Assembly: GCA_963724195.1 (NCBI GenBank)
Contig: CAVRTQ010000030.1
Location: 18,342-82,341, forward strand
From: Solirubrobacter sp963724195
GTDB taxonomy: Bacteria; Actinomycetota; Thermoleophilia; Solirubrobacterales; Solirubrobacteraceae
Direction of reading: 5' to 3'
DNA length: 64,000 bases
Below, in pieces: positions 36,424 through 45,211 of this stretch (the first letter of the stretch is position 1; every line of letters begins with the position of its first letter). The notes below the pieces were generated by a model. It did not search any database. It was not told the origin of the DNA and worked only from the letters and a program-made list of their open reading frames with translations. The position numbers and the translations under genes are program-made.

Positions 36424-37454
36424 TTGTGCTTCTCCAGCTCGGCAAGGGCGGTCGGCCACACGTCGCGCTCGGCGTTCTCGCCCAGCCACAGATCCAGGTG
36501 CGCATAGTCCTTGATCACGCTGTGCGAGTACAAGCTCGTGCCATGGGCCTTGCGCAGCGTGTCATACGAGCGCTGCAGGCCCTTCGGCACGAACATCTTG
36601 TTGTGCTCGCCGGTGATGAAGTTGATCGGCACCTTGAAGTTCTCGAGGTTCGCCCAGTACGCGTTCTTGCCCGCCGCGTCGCGCGCCTCGCCGGCCCGGA
36701 TCATCAGCGAGATGTGCTCGAAGAACGTCATGTTGCCGCCGCCGAAGAAGCCCGGCACGGCCTGCTCCATCGTCGGCTGGTTGATGTTCTCGTAGTCGTA
36801 GACGTCGCCGTAGACGAAGTAGATCCGGCGCGCGATCGGGTTGTCGTAGACGTGCCGGAACGGGACGAGCTTCATCACCGTCTCGACGAGCTTGCCGTCC
36901 CAGCGCTTGGGGTCGTACTCGACGTCCAGGCGCTTGACGCCGAGCGTCTTGAGCAGCGTGGCCATCCGGACCCAGGCGCGCGCCTTGTTGCCCGGTGTGG
37001 GGATCGGGTGGCCGGCGAGGCTCGAGAACGTGGCGCTGCGCACGCCCTCCATCCCGCCGCCCATGGCCATGAACAGCGAGAGCCCGCCGACGCAGTGTCC
37101 CATGACCTGGACCGACGCCTCGCCGGTTTCCTTGCGCACCGCGCCGACGGCCGCGGGCCAGTCGCGCATCGCGATGTCGTCGACGGTGAACTGCGTGAAG
37201 CTGCCCGGCAGGATCGGGCTGGCGCGATAGTCGAGCAGCCACACGTCGTAGCCGTGCTCGCCCAGGTACTGGACCCAGTTCTTGGGCACGGTGTCGATGG
37301 CGAACGCGCTGGCGGCGTTGCCGTAGCCCGGGGCCAGCACCAGCGGGCCCTTGGTGCCGAACTTGTAGCGCGTGAGCCGGATCTCGGTGCCGTCGGAGGT
37401 CGGCACGGAGTGCACCTCCGCCGGGGGCAATGGCGCCGCGGCGGTCGCGGACAT
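36420..37454 (-). CDS. Alpha/beta hydrolase with Cys nucleophile (cholesterol-oxidase-associated type)
   Basis: This is a 344-residue hydrolase. The oxyanion region is PLVLAPGYGNAASAF. The nucleophile elbow reads VQVMGHCVGGLSLFMAMGGG, with Cys where serine hydrolases have Ser. The acid is probable in INFITGEHNKMFVPKGLQ, and the His lies in KDYAHLDLWLGENAERD. The sequence resembles the C-terminal hydrolase domain of very long GMC/cholesterol-oxidase-like proteins. A GMC oxidase and its middle domain are encoded separately at 48.1-50.5 kb. It probably hydrolyses or transfers an acyl group from a lipid or sterol. It heads the transcript that ends with DyP copy 1 and is divergent from mmpL. Confidence 0.88.
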   Translation of the reverse strand: MSATAAAPLPPAEVHSVPTSDGTEIRLTRYKFGTKGPLVLAPGYGNAASAFAIDTVPKNWVQYLGEHGYDVWLLDYRASPILPGSFTQFTVDDIAMRDWPAAVGAVRKETGEASVQVMGHCVGGLSLFMAMGGGMEGVRSATFSSLAGHPIPTPGNKARAWVRMATLLKTLGVKRLDVEYDPKRWDGKLVETVMKLVPFRHVYDNPIARRIYFVYGDVYDYENINQPTMEQAVPGFFGGGNMTFFEHISLMIRAGEARDAAGKNAYWANLENFKVPINFITGEHNKMFVPKGLQRSYDTLRKAHGTSLYSHSVIKDYAHLDLWLGENAERDVWPTALAELEKHN

Positions 37455-37513
37455 GTCAGATCCTCCTCGGCGTCTCGGTCAGAACCCCTGTTCTATCCGC
37501 GTTCATGACCGGA

Positions 37514-37577
37514 TTGCAAGTGCGATCGGCCAGGAGAAATTCCCACGGGAGCCCGCGGTTGGGTTACAAGTTCGATC
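37514..37577. promoter_or_regulatory. Direct repeats TTRCAAGTKCGATC, 50 bases apart
   Basis: TTGCAAGTGCGATC (37514-37527) and TTACAAGTTCGATC (37564-37577) match at 12 of 14 positions, and the second ends at the mmpL ATG. They lie in the 123-base gap between divergent genes and may bind a shared regulator or form repeated promoter elements. Confidence 0.5.
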
Positions 37578-39791
37578 ATGCAAGCAGCTATGGACCGGCT
37601 TGGGAGCTTCATCTCGCGCCGTCGCAAATTCGTGCTGGGTGCCTGGATCACCCTTCTGGTGGTCTCGCTCCCGTTCTTTGCGATGCAGGGAAAGCATCTC
37701 ACCGCCGGCGGCTTCGAGGTCCCTGGCTCGCAATCGACGTTCGTCGCCGAGTCGATCAAGAACTTCCCCGGCGTCGAGGCCGAGAAGCTGGTGTTCGTCT
37801 TCGACAACACCGCGGGCGACACGGCGAAGACCGACGCGGCGATCACCAAGGCCGTCGACGCGGCGAAGGGCGTCGAAGGCGTGCAGGTGGTCCCTGAGTT
37901 CGAGCAGGCCGCCCGGGCCGGCGTGGACAAGCCGATCGTCCTGATGGCCCTCAGGGTCACCGGCACGGCCGACCAGACGGCCGACGCCGCGGCCGAGATC
38001 CGCAAGAACGCCGACATCCTCGAGGGCGACGACGCGGTCAGCCCGATCCATCTCGTCGGCTTGCAGGCGCTCTGGGCCGGCATGCAGGATCTTTCGAAGG
38101 AGGATCTCGAGAAGGCTGAGGGCATCGGCTTCCCGATCGTCTTCATCGTGCTGCTGCTGATCTTCGGCTCCGTCGCCGCGGCGCTGCTGCCGCTGAGCCT
38201 CGGCTTCATCGCCGTGGCCATCACCGGGGCGATCGTCTACTTCCTCGCGCAGGCGATCCAGATGTCGATCTTCGTGACCAACATCTCGTCGATGCTCGGC
38301 ATCGGCGTCGCCGTGGACTACTCGTTGTTCGTGTTGGCGCGCTATCGCGAGGAGATCAAGCGGGGCGCGTCCGAGGACGTGGCCCGCACCGCCGCGATGC
38401 GCACCTCCGGCCTCGCGGTGGCGTTCTCCGGCGTCACGGTCATCATCGCCCTGGCCGGCCTGTTCCTGATCGACTCCAAGACGGCGCACTCGATGGCGAT
38501 CGGCGCGATCGTCGTCGTCGCGGTGGCGGTGCTCGGCGCCGTGACCCTGCTGCCGGCGCTGATCGCCATGCTCGGCCGCCGGGCGTACGAGCCCGGCAAG
38601 GTCGTCGGCAAGGTCGTGGCCAAGCTCAGCCGCAAGCCCAAGCCCGCGGCCGTGCCCTTCTGGACGCGCTGGACGAACCGCCTGATGAAGCGCCCCGTGC
38701 TCTACGCCTCGGCCGCCACCCTGGTCATGCTCCTGATCGCGTTCCCGGCGCTGTCGATGAAGCTGGGGACCGGCGCCACCGCCCAGCTGCCGAGCGACTT
38801 CGAGACCGCCAAGGGCATCCAGCTCGCCGCGCAGGCCGCCGGCCCGGGCGCGGGTGGCCCGGTCCAGGCCGTCGTCGACTACGGCAACCGCCCCGTGGAC
38901 GCCGCCCAGCTCCAGCAGTTCAGCGCGGCCTTGAAGGGCCTGCCGGGCGTGGCCGCGGTCGCCGAGCCGGTGACCTCGAGCGACGGGCGCATGGCGCTGA
39001 TCGAGGTGACGTCGAAGACCAACCCGGAGGACGACGCCACCTACGCCCTCGTGGAGCGGATCCGCGAGCAGAGCGGGACGCTGCCGGGGGCGACGCTCAG
39101 CGTCGGCGGCGCCGCGGCCCAGGACCACGACTTCACGGACCTGATCTCCGGCTCGATGTGGAAGGTCGTGCTGTTCGTCCTGATCTTCAGCTACCTCGTG
39201 CTGCTACTCGTGATGCGGTCGGTCGTGCTGCCGTTGAAGGCGATCCTGATGAACCTGCTGTCGGTGGGCGCGGCCTACGGCGTGCTCGTGATCGTGTTCC
39301 AGTGGGGCTGGACCGACAGCCTGATCGGCTTCGACAACATCGGGTACGTCAACGCGCTGACACCACCGCTGATCCTCGCGATCGTCTTCGGCCTGTCGAT
39401 GGACTACGAGGTGTTCCTGCTCTCGCGCATCAAGGAGCGCTACAACGAGACCCACGACAACCGGGCTGCGGTCGCCGGCGGCCTGGCGGACTCGGCGAAG
39501 ACGATCACGAGCGCGGCCGTGATCATGGTGCTCGTCTTCCTGATCTTCGCGACGGCCGGCCTGCCCCAGGTCAAGGAGATCGGCGTCGGCCTTGCCGTGG
39601 CGATCTTCCTCGACGCCACCATCATCCGGCTCGTGCTCGTCCCGACCACGATGGAGATGATGGGCGACTGGAACTGGTGGGTGCCGAAGTGGCTGGACAA
39701 GATCCTGCCCAACATCGACTTCGAGTCCTCGGGCACGCACCACATCCCGCAGGACCCGGAGCCCGAGCCGGCCGCGCTCGTGACCCGGTAG
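37578..39791 (+). CDS. MMPL/RND family transporter
   Basis: This is a 737-residue protein with two repeats of one helix, a large external loop and five helices (twelve in total). Each repeat carries the proton-relay Asp-Tyr pair: GVAVDYSLFVLARYREE in the first and GLSMDYEVFLLSRIKERYNE in the second. The N-terminus MDRLGSFISRRRKFVLGAWI and AGGFEVPGSQSTFVAESIKN fit mycobacterial-type MmpL proteins. Members export lipids or take part in cell-envelope lipid transport. Its position beside lipid-oxidation genes suggests a lipid substrate. It ends in a strong hairpin shared with the convergent P450 gene. Confidence 0.93.
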   Translation: MQAAMDRLGSFISRRRKFVLGAWITLLVVSLPFFAMQGKHLTAGGFEVPGSQSTFVAESIKNFPGVEAEKLVFVFDNTAGDTAKTDAAITKAVDAAKGVEGVQVVPEFEQAARAGVDKPIVLMALRVTGTADQTADAAAEIRKNADILEGDDAVSPIHLVGLQALWAGMQDLSKEDLEKAEGIGFPIVFIVLLLIFGSVAAALLPLSLGFIAVAITGAIVYFLAQAIQMSIFVTNISSMLGIGVAVDYSLFVLARYREEIKRGASEDVARTAAMRTSGLAVAFSGVTVIIALAGLFLIDSKTAHSMAIGAIVVVAVAVLGAVTLLPALIAMLGRRAYEPGKVVGKVVAKLSRKPKPAAVPFWTRWTNRLMKRPVLYASAATLVMLLIAFPALSMKLGTGATAQLPSDFETAKGIQLAAQAAGPGAGGPVQAVVDYGNRPVDAAQLQQFSAALKGLPGVAAVAEPVTSSDGRMALIEVTSKTNPEDDATYALVERIREQSGTLPGATLSVGGAAAQDHDFTDLISGSMWKVVLFVLIFSYLVLLLVMRSVVLPLKAILMNLLSVGAAYGVLVIVFQWGWTDSLIGFDNIGYVNALTPPLILAIVFGLSMDYEVFLLSRIKERYNETHDNRAAVAGGLADSAKTITSAAVIMVLVFLIFATAGLPQVKEIGVGLAVAIFLDATIIRLVLVPTTMEMMGDWNWWVPKWLDKILPNIDFESSGTHHIPQDPEPEPAALVTR

Positions 39792-39797
39792 CGCTCG

Positions 39798-39833
39798 CCG
39801 GGGGCGGGCTCGCGCGAGCGAGCCGCCCCCCGG
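39798..39833. terminator. Bidirectional hairpin terminator between mmpL and P450
   Basis: The 15-base arms CCGGGGGCGGGCTCG and CGAGCCGCCCCCCGG pair with two mismatches around a 6-base loop, giving a very stable stem. It lies between convergent genes, 7 bases after the mmpL stop. Confidence 0.75.
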
Positions 39834-39842
39834 CGGGCGGCG

Positions 39843-41141
39843 CTATCGCCGCTCGGTGATCATCGGCATCCCGTCACGGGGCCGCAGGGCCCACGTGGCC
39901 GTGGGCACCGGGGCCGGCGCGCCGGCCGGAATCCGCAGTCGCCAGTTCTGGGCCAGCGTCGCGAGCACGAGCGGCCCCTCCTTCACCGACTTGGCGGTGC
40001 CCGGGCAGCGGTAGGGCCCGGCCGCGAACGGGAAGTAGGCGAAGCGCGGCGGCCGCTCGCGTCCGGCGCCCCAGCGGTCCGGATCGAAGCGCAGGGGATC
40101 GGGCCACCAGCGCGCGTCGCGCTGCATCGTCCACGGCGAGAACCCCAGCAGGCTTCCGGCCGGGACGAGATCGTCTCCGAGCTGCAGTCCGTCGCCGCGG
40201 ATGCCGCGGAAGAACGCGGGCACCGACGGGTAGATGCGCAGGGACTCGGTGACGACGTGCCGGGTGTACTCGAGGGCCTCGATGTCGTCGGGCTTCGGTG
40301 GCCGGCCGTCGAGCACCGTGTCGAGCTCCGCGTGGAGCCTGGCCTCGACCTCGGGGTTCTGGGCGAGCAGGTAGAACGTCCACGCCAGGTGGGTGTGCAG
40401 GTTCTCGGCGCCGAAGAAGGCCTTGACCGAGCCGCGCAGGTCGGCGTCGGTCCCGCCCAGCTCGTCGTTCATGCGGACCCAGTCGAGCAGGAGGTCGTGG
40501 CCTTCGAAGCCGTTGCGACGCGTCGCCGCCGCTGAGTCGATGGCGGAATCGAGCGCGCGGCGGAGCTGGTGGCCGCGCCGGGACTCGGGCGTCGGAAGCC
40601 GCCAGCGCAGCGTGCCGAGCGGGTGCACGAGCCGTCCCAGCCACGCGTCCCCGGCCGCCAGCGCGTCGTAGACGACGGGCCGTCGCTCGTGGAGGGACTC
40701 ACCGGTGAGCGCGCGCCAGCCGATCCCGTAGGCCATGCGTCGCAGGTCGTCGTAGGCCTCGATCGTGCCCCCGTCGCGCCACTGCTCCGGCCAGCGCACC
40801 GCCTCCTCGATGCCCCGCTCCAGGATCGCGGGATCGGCCAGGTTCGGGATCCACATGCGGTCGCGGTGCAGGTCGTGGACCGGGCCCGTCTTGGTCGCCA
40901 GGCCGCCTTCATACCAGTACTTGATGAAGTCCATGCGCCCGCGCGTCAGAGGCGGCCACTGCTCGCTCTCGAGCCCCGCTTGGACGATGTCCGGATGGTT
41001 GGCGAGATAGCCCTGCAGCATGCCCAGCTTGAACGGCACGAGCGGGCGTTCATCCCGGCTGACCCGTTCCAGCACGGGCAGGGAACCGCGAAGAAACTGC
41101 CCGAGCTGGGTCCAGGGGTTCGTCGTGGCGGCTTGTGGCAT
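39843..41141 (-). CDS. Cytochrome P450, copy 1
   Basis: This is a 432-residue P450. It has the K-helix ESLRIYPS (ExxR), FDPDRWGAGRERPPRFAYFP and the heme-Cys loop FAAGPYRCPGTAKSVKEG. The I-helix reads KAFFGAENLHTHLAWTFYLL. By alignment with the usual AGxET motif the acid is kept (Glu), but the O2-activating Thr is replaced by Asn. The other two P450s in the window share the same unusual 'LH' I-helix. I chose the ATG at MPQAATTNPW. It follows the second P450 gene on the same strand with a short gap, so both are likely co-transcribed. Substrate unknown. Confidence 0.93.
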   Translation of the reverse strand: MPQAATTNPWTQLGQFLRGSLPVLERVSRDERPLVPFKLGMLQGYLANHPDIVQAGLESEQWPPLTRGRMDFIKYWYEGGLATKTGPVHDLHRDRMWIPNLADPAILERGIEEAVRWPEQWRDGGTIEAYDDLRRMAYGIGWRALTGESLHERRPVVYDALAAGDAWLGRLVHPLGTLRWRLPTPESRRGHQLRRALDSAIDSAAATRRNGFEGHDLLLDWVRMNDELGGTDADLRGSVKAFFGAENLHTHLAWTFYLLAQNPEVEARLHAELDTVLDGRPPKPDDIEALEYTRHVVTESLRIYPSVPAFFRGIRGDGLQLGDDLVPAGSLLGFSPWTMQRDARWWPDPLRFDPDRWGAGRERPPRFAYFPFAAGPYRCPGTAKSVKEGPLVLATLAQNWRLRIPAGAPAPVPTATWALRPRDGMPMITERR

Positions 41142-41164
41142 CCGTTCCTCGCTCCGTCGGCCAG

Positions 41165-42535
41165 CTACGAACGCGCAACCGGCTTGAAGCGTGCGCCCTT
41201 CTTCGGCTCCGTGGCCCAGGTCGCGCTCGGCTGGGGCTCCGGTCCGTCGGGCCGGTAGGACCAGCGCTGGCCGAGCGTGGCGAGGATGAGGACGGCCTCC
41301 TTCATCGCCAGATCCTTGCCGTGGCACTGGTACGGGCCGGCGGAGAAGGGGAAGTACGCCAGCTCGCGCGGGCGCGTCGCATCCTTGTTCCAGCGCTCGG
41401 GGTCAAAGCGCAGGGGGTCGGGCCAATACCGGCCGTCGCGGTGTGTGGCCCAGGGGCTCATGCCCATCAGGTGGCCCCTCGGGATGACCGGGCCACCCTC
41501 GCCGAGCTGGTAGTCCGTGGTCATCAGCCGGAAGAAGCCCCACACGGGAGGGAACACCCGCATCGACTCGTGGATGACCTTGATCGTGTACGGCAGCGAA
41601 GGGATGTCGTCCACGGTCACGGGCCGCCCGCCCAGGACCGAGTCCAGCTCCTGGTGGAAGCGCGCCTCCACGTCAGGGGACCGGCCGAGCAGGTGCAACG
41701 TCCAGGTGAACAGCGCGTGCAACTGGTCGGCGCCGAAGTACATCTTGAACGTCGCGCGGACCTGCTCGTCGGACGTGATCGAGCCCGGCTCGTCGGCGAG
41801 GCGCACGAGCTGCGTGAGGAAGTCGACGCGGCCGTCGTCCTGAGGCGCCCCCGCGCGCCCGCGGCGCTCGGCCATCATGAGGGTGATCAGCGAGTCCAGC
41901 TTGCGCTTGGCCTCCTGCGTCTTGCGGCTCTGTGGAAGCGGCCAGTTCCAACGGGAGGGACCGAACGGCAGGACGAGCCAGGCGAGGGCCGCGACGCCGT
42001 ACTCGAGCGCTTCCAGGATGTCCGGAGCCGCGTCCAGGTCGGTGCCCGTCAGCGCCTGCCAGTCGATCGCCCAGCAGTGGGAGCGCAGGGCCTTGTACAT
42101 CTCGACCGGCTGGCCCTCGACCCACGAATCGGCCAGCTTGCGGGTGCGCTCGACGGCGATGTCGGTGACCTGGGCGTCGTCGAACAGCGGGTTCCAGAGC
42201 TCGTCGCGCTGGCGATGGTGCTCGGGCCCGTAGGTCAGGAACAGGCCCTCGTTGTACCAGCGGGTCAGGCCCATCAGGCGCCCGCGGGAGAGCGGCGGCC
42301 AGTCCTCGTTGACCATGGCGGCCTTCAGCAGCTCGGGCTTGGTCACGAGGTGCGCGGGCAGGTTGCCGAGCTTGAACGGCACCACGTCACGACCGTCCTC
42401 GCGGAGACCGTCGATGTACGTCAGCGGGTTGGACAGGAACCGCGCAAGCTCGATCACGCCTTTGTCGCGCGACCGACCGGAGGACGGCGCCTGCGGTGCA
42501 GGCCCGGCATCCACGGGCATCGTGGTTGTGCTCAT
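41165..42535 (-). CDS. Cytochrome P450, copy 2
   Basis: This is a 456-residue P450, paralogous to its downstream neighbour. It has HESMRVFPPVWGFFR (ExxR), FDPERWNKDATRPRELAYFP and the heme loop FSAGPYQCHGKDLAMKEA. The I-helix FKMYFGADQLHALFTWTLHL keeps the acid (Asp), with Gln at the position of the conserved Thr. The N-terminus lacks a membrane anchor, so it is a soluble class I-type enzyme that would need a ferredoxin or peroxide. None of the genes around it encodes a ferredoxin. It is divergent from the second A-B-DyP cassette, 95 bases away. Confidence 0.93.
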   Translation of the reverse strand: MSTTTMPVDAGPAPQAPSSGRSRDKGVIELARFLSNPLTYIDGLREDGRDVVPFKLGNLPAHLVTKPELLKAAMVNEDWPPLSRGRLMGLTRWYNEGLFLTYGPEHHRQRDELWNPLFDDAQVTDIAVERTRKLADSWVEGQPVEMYKALRSHCWAIDWQALTGTDLDAAPDILEALEYGVAALAWLVLPFGPSRWNWPLPQSRKTQEAKRKLDSLITLMMAERRGRAGAPQDDGRVDFLTQLVRLADEPGSITSDEQVRATFKMYFGADQLHALFTWTLHLLGRSPDVEARFHQELDSVLGGRPVTVDDIPSLPYTIKVIHESMRVFPPVWGFFRLMTTDYQLGEGGPVIPRGHLMGMSPWATHRDGRYWPDPLRFDPERWNKDATRPRELAYFPFSAGPYQCHGKDLAMKEAVLILATLGQRWSYRPDGPEPQPSATWATEPKKGARFKPVARS

Positions 42536-42630
42536 CGGCGCAAGCTACCAGCGCTGTGGCGGCAGGCGGTCCTTAAGGCCAGCCCCGGGACTTGACGAGC
42601 CCGGAGCCCAGCGAATAGTTTCGGGTGCAC

Positions 42631-43218
42631 ATGGCCGTTGAAACCGCTCCCGCTCCCGCGCCCTCCGCTCCGCGCGGCGGCAACGTTCACGGGCGCGCAC
42701 GCGCGCTCACGTTGCTGACGCCGATTCGCCCGTTCTGGACGCCGTTCCTGTGGTTCGTGATGCGCAGCGCGCGCTACCACACGTACTTCCGGGACCACAG
42801 CCTGCAGTTCAAGTTCATCTACTACGTGCGCTGGGCGGTCTTCCGGGAGTTCCCGGGCGGCGAGAAGAAGCGCTACCCGTACCTGTTCTTCGAGAGCAAC
42901 TTCGACATCCCGTGGCGCCAGTACATCGACGCGTTCGCCTACGTGATCCCGAAGGACATCAGCGTGATCTGGGGCCGCGGCTTCGCGTTCCCCGGGCCGC
43001 CGCCGGCCGAGCCGCTGAAGCGCTGGATCGCCATGAACAGCCTGGAGGGCGGCCACTACTACATGGCCTATCCCGAGGCCAGCGTGAAGATGACGATGGC
43101 CGCGCTCGAGGCCCGGGACGGCTGTGAGGCCCTCGCCGAGCGCGCGGGCAGCATGACGCCGGAACAGTTCCGCAAGGCGTTCGACGAGACCGTCGGCGAC
43201 CTCCAGTTCCATCTGTGA
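42631..43218 (+). CDS. DyP-cassette protein A, copy 2 (unknown function)
   Basis: This 195-residue protein is the counterpart of the A protein at 34.5-35.0 kb. After a short Ala/Pro leader it reads GGNVHGRARALTLLTPIRPF. FKFIYYVRWAVFREFPGGEK, YPYLFFESNFDIPWRQYIDA, FAYVIPKDISVIWGRG and LKRWIAMNSLEGGHYYMAYP follow. These blocks are shared with copy 1. The ATG is preceded by GTGCAC; a GTG six bases upstream is a possible start. The stop overlaps the next start (TGATG). No known family was recognised. Heme or metal-ligand residues are not obvious. Confidence 0.8.
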   Translation: MAVETAPAPAPSAPRGGNVHGRARALTLLTPIRPFWTPFLWFVMRSARYHTYFRDHSLQFKFIYYVRWAVFREFPGGEKKRYPYLFFESNFDIPWRQYIDAFAYVIPKDISVIWGRGFAFPGPPPAEPLKRWIAMNSLEGGHYYMAYPEASVKMTMAALEARDGCEALAERAGSMTPEQFRKAFDETVGDLQFHL

Positions 43219-43817
43219 TGGCGCGGTCCAAGCTGCGGGCCGCGCGCGAGTTCTTCTCGCTCGTCTCCCAGACCGATCCCAATCGCTACGGCAAGGCCTA
43301 CGGGCTCACGGCGCTGTTCCCGATCCTGCCGGGCCGGACGGACGCGCTCGAGGCGCACCTCAACGGGCTGGAGCCCGAGGAGAGCCCGCTCGCGCGCCTG
43401 CCCCAGCTGCACATGTCGCGGCTGCACGTGATCCGCGGCCTCGTGTACCAGGGGCCGCCGCAGATCCCCGAGACGCTTGACCACCACTACCTGATCTTCA
43501 CGGTCAGCATCGACGGTGAGATCGACGCGTTCCTGCGCGACTTCGCGAGCCGGCTTGGTCCGGATGCGGACGCGATCTTCTCGCATACCGTCGGCTTTCC
43601 CGGGACCGGCGACCCTGCCGCGTTCGCGCGCTGGGCCATCCAGCACAAGCGCAACAACGGCTACCTCGTCTCCCCGTGGCCGTTCGAGACGGTGCCCCGG
43701 ATCCACGAGGCGCTGCGCGTCCAAGCGGGCTTCGGCGAGCTGATCTCGCGGTGCGGGGAGCTCTCGGATGCCGAGCTCCAAGCCGAGTTCCGCACGCTGA
43801 TGGCGGGTGGGCAGTGA
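43218..43817 (+). CDS. DyP-cassette protein B, copy 2 (unknown function)
   Basis: This 199-residue intact protein is the counterpart of protein B at 33.9-34.5 kb. Blocks are YGKAYGLTALFPILPGRTDA, SRLHVIRGLVYQGPPQIPET, HHYLIFTVSIDGEIDAFLRD and HTVGFPGTGDPAAFARWAIQ. The order of conserved positions (YL-F, FD/ID, DFA, FPG, RW) parallels the A protein, so A and B appear to be ancient paralogues. A ferredoxin-like or dimeric alpha/beta-barrel fold is likely, by inference. It is coupled to A (TGATG) and to the DyP gene (GTGA), so all three should be made in fixed ratio. Confidence 0.8.
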   Translation: MARSKLRAAREFFSLVSQTDPNRYGKAYGLTALFPILPGRTDALEAHLNGLEPEESPLARLPQLHMSRLHVIRGLVYQGPPQIPETLDHHYLIFTVSIDGEIDAFLRDFASRLGPDADAIFSHTVGFPGTGDPAAFARWAIQHKRNNGYLVSPWPFETVPRIHEALRVQAGFGELISRCGELSDAELQAEFRTLMAGGQ

Positions 43818-45211
43818 GCGTCGGCCGAGACTACCCGCGCGAGCGTCCACGCCTGCTGCCGCGCCGGCGCCAGACCGCCGCCGAGTTGGACCTCAAGGAC
43901 CTCCAGGGCAACCTCGTCCGCGGGTACACCTACCCGGTGGGTGCCTACGTGTTCGTGGGCGTCGCCGACGCCGCGCGCGGCCGCGCCTGGCTGCGGGGAC
44001 TGGTCGACCAGGTGACCACGGCTGAGCCGTGGGGGCCGGACGGTGCGCCCGAGACCACCCTGAACCTGTCGTTCACTTACACGGGGCTCGTCGCGCTCGG
44101 CGTCGACGCCGCGCTGCTGGCGACGTTCCCCGAGGACTTCCGCGAGGGCATGGCCGCGCGCGCCCATCTGCTCGGCGACATCGGCGAGAGCGCGCCCGAG
44201 CACTGGGAGGCGGGGCTCGGTACGGGGGAGGCGCACGTCCTCGTCACGCTCTACGGCATCGACGAGGAGTCGCTGGAGCGGGCTCGCGCCGAACTGGAGG
44301 CGAGCTTCGACGAAGCCGTCACGGTCGTCCATGAGCAGCGCTCGGAGACCCTGCCCGAGGGCCGAGACCATTTCGGCTTCAAAGACGGCATCGCCCAGCC
44401 GGCGCTGAAGGGCAGCGGCGCCGAGCCGCGACCCGGCGACGGCCTGCCGAACCCCGCAGGCGGCTGGCGTGAGCTCGCACCGGGCGAGTTCATCCTCGGC
44501 TATCACGACGAGGATGGCGGGCTCCCGTTGGCGCCGATGCCGCCGTTCGACTGCAACTCCACCTACGTCGTCTACCGCAAGATGCAGATGCATCCCGGCC
44601 GGATGCGCGCGTATCTCCAGCGGATCGCCAACGGCCGTGATCCGGATGTGCTGGCGGCCAAGCTGGTCGGGCGCTGGCAGGACGGGACGCCGCTTGTCAG
44701 CTCCCCGCACGGGCCGGACCCCGGGATCGCCAACGATCCGGCGCGGGTCAACGACTTCCGCTACGCCGGCGACCCGCAGGGCATGGCCTGTCCGATCGGC
44801 GCTCACGTGCGCCGGGCCAACCCGCGCGACGACGACGGCTTCTTCGGCGGCAAGCTCTCCGACCGCCACCGCATCATCCGCCGCGGTCGCGCCTACGGGC
44901 CACCGCTTGCGGACGACGTGCTCGAAGACGACGGCGAGGACCGCGGGCTGATCTTCAAGTGCTACCAGGCGGACATCGAACGGCAGTTCGAGATGATCCA
45001 GTCGCTGTGGATCGACGACGGTGACTCGTTCGGCGTCGGCGACGACAAGGACCCGATCATCGGCCTGCATTCCGAAGGCGGCGGCCGGATGATCGTCCAG
45101 GGCCGTCCTCCGGTGGTGATGAGCAAGCTGCCCACGTTCGTCACCGTGCGCGGGGGCGAGTATCTGGTCCGGCCAGGCGTGCGCGCGCTGCGCTGGCTCG
45201 CCCGGCCGTGA
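43814..45211 (+). CDS. DyP-type heme peroxidase, copy 2
   Basis: This is a 465-residue intact DyP peroxidase. Motifs are LDLKDLQGNLVRGYTYPVGA near the N-terminus, HFGFKDGIAQPALKGSG (GxxDG, catalytic Asp), the proximal His in CPIGAHVRRANPRDDDGFFG, and SDRHRIIRRGRAYGPP with the distal Arg region. It has no Tat or Sec signal. The GTG start overlaps the stop of gene B (GTGA), and its stop overlaps the thiolase start in the same way. It would oxidise bulky organic substrates or act as a peroxygenase-like partner using H2O2. It is closely related to copy 1. Confidence 0.94.
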   Translation: MSVGRDYPRERPRLLPRRRQTAAELDLKDLQGNLVRGYTYPVGAYVFVGVADAARGRAWLRGLVDQVTTAEPWGPDGAPETTLNLSFTYTGLVALGVDAALLATFPEDFREGMAARAHLLGDIGESAPEHWEAGLGTGEAHVLVTLYGIDEESLERARAELEASFDEAVTVVHEQRSETLPEGRDHFGFKDGIAQPALKGSGAEPRPGDGLPNPAGGWRELAPGEFILGYHDEDGGLPLAPMPPFDCNSTYVVYRKMQMHPGRMRAYLQRIANGRDPDVLAAKLVGRWQDGTPLVSSPHGPDPGIANDPARVNDFRYAGDPQGMACPIGAHVRRANPRDDDGFFGGKLSDRHRIIRRGRAYGPPLADDVLEDDGEDRGLIFKCYQADIERQFEMIQSLWIDDGDSFGVGDDKDPIIGLHSEGGGRMIVQGRPPVVMSKLPTFVTVRGGEYLVRPGVRALRWLARP

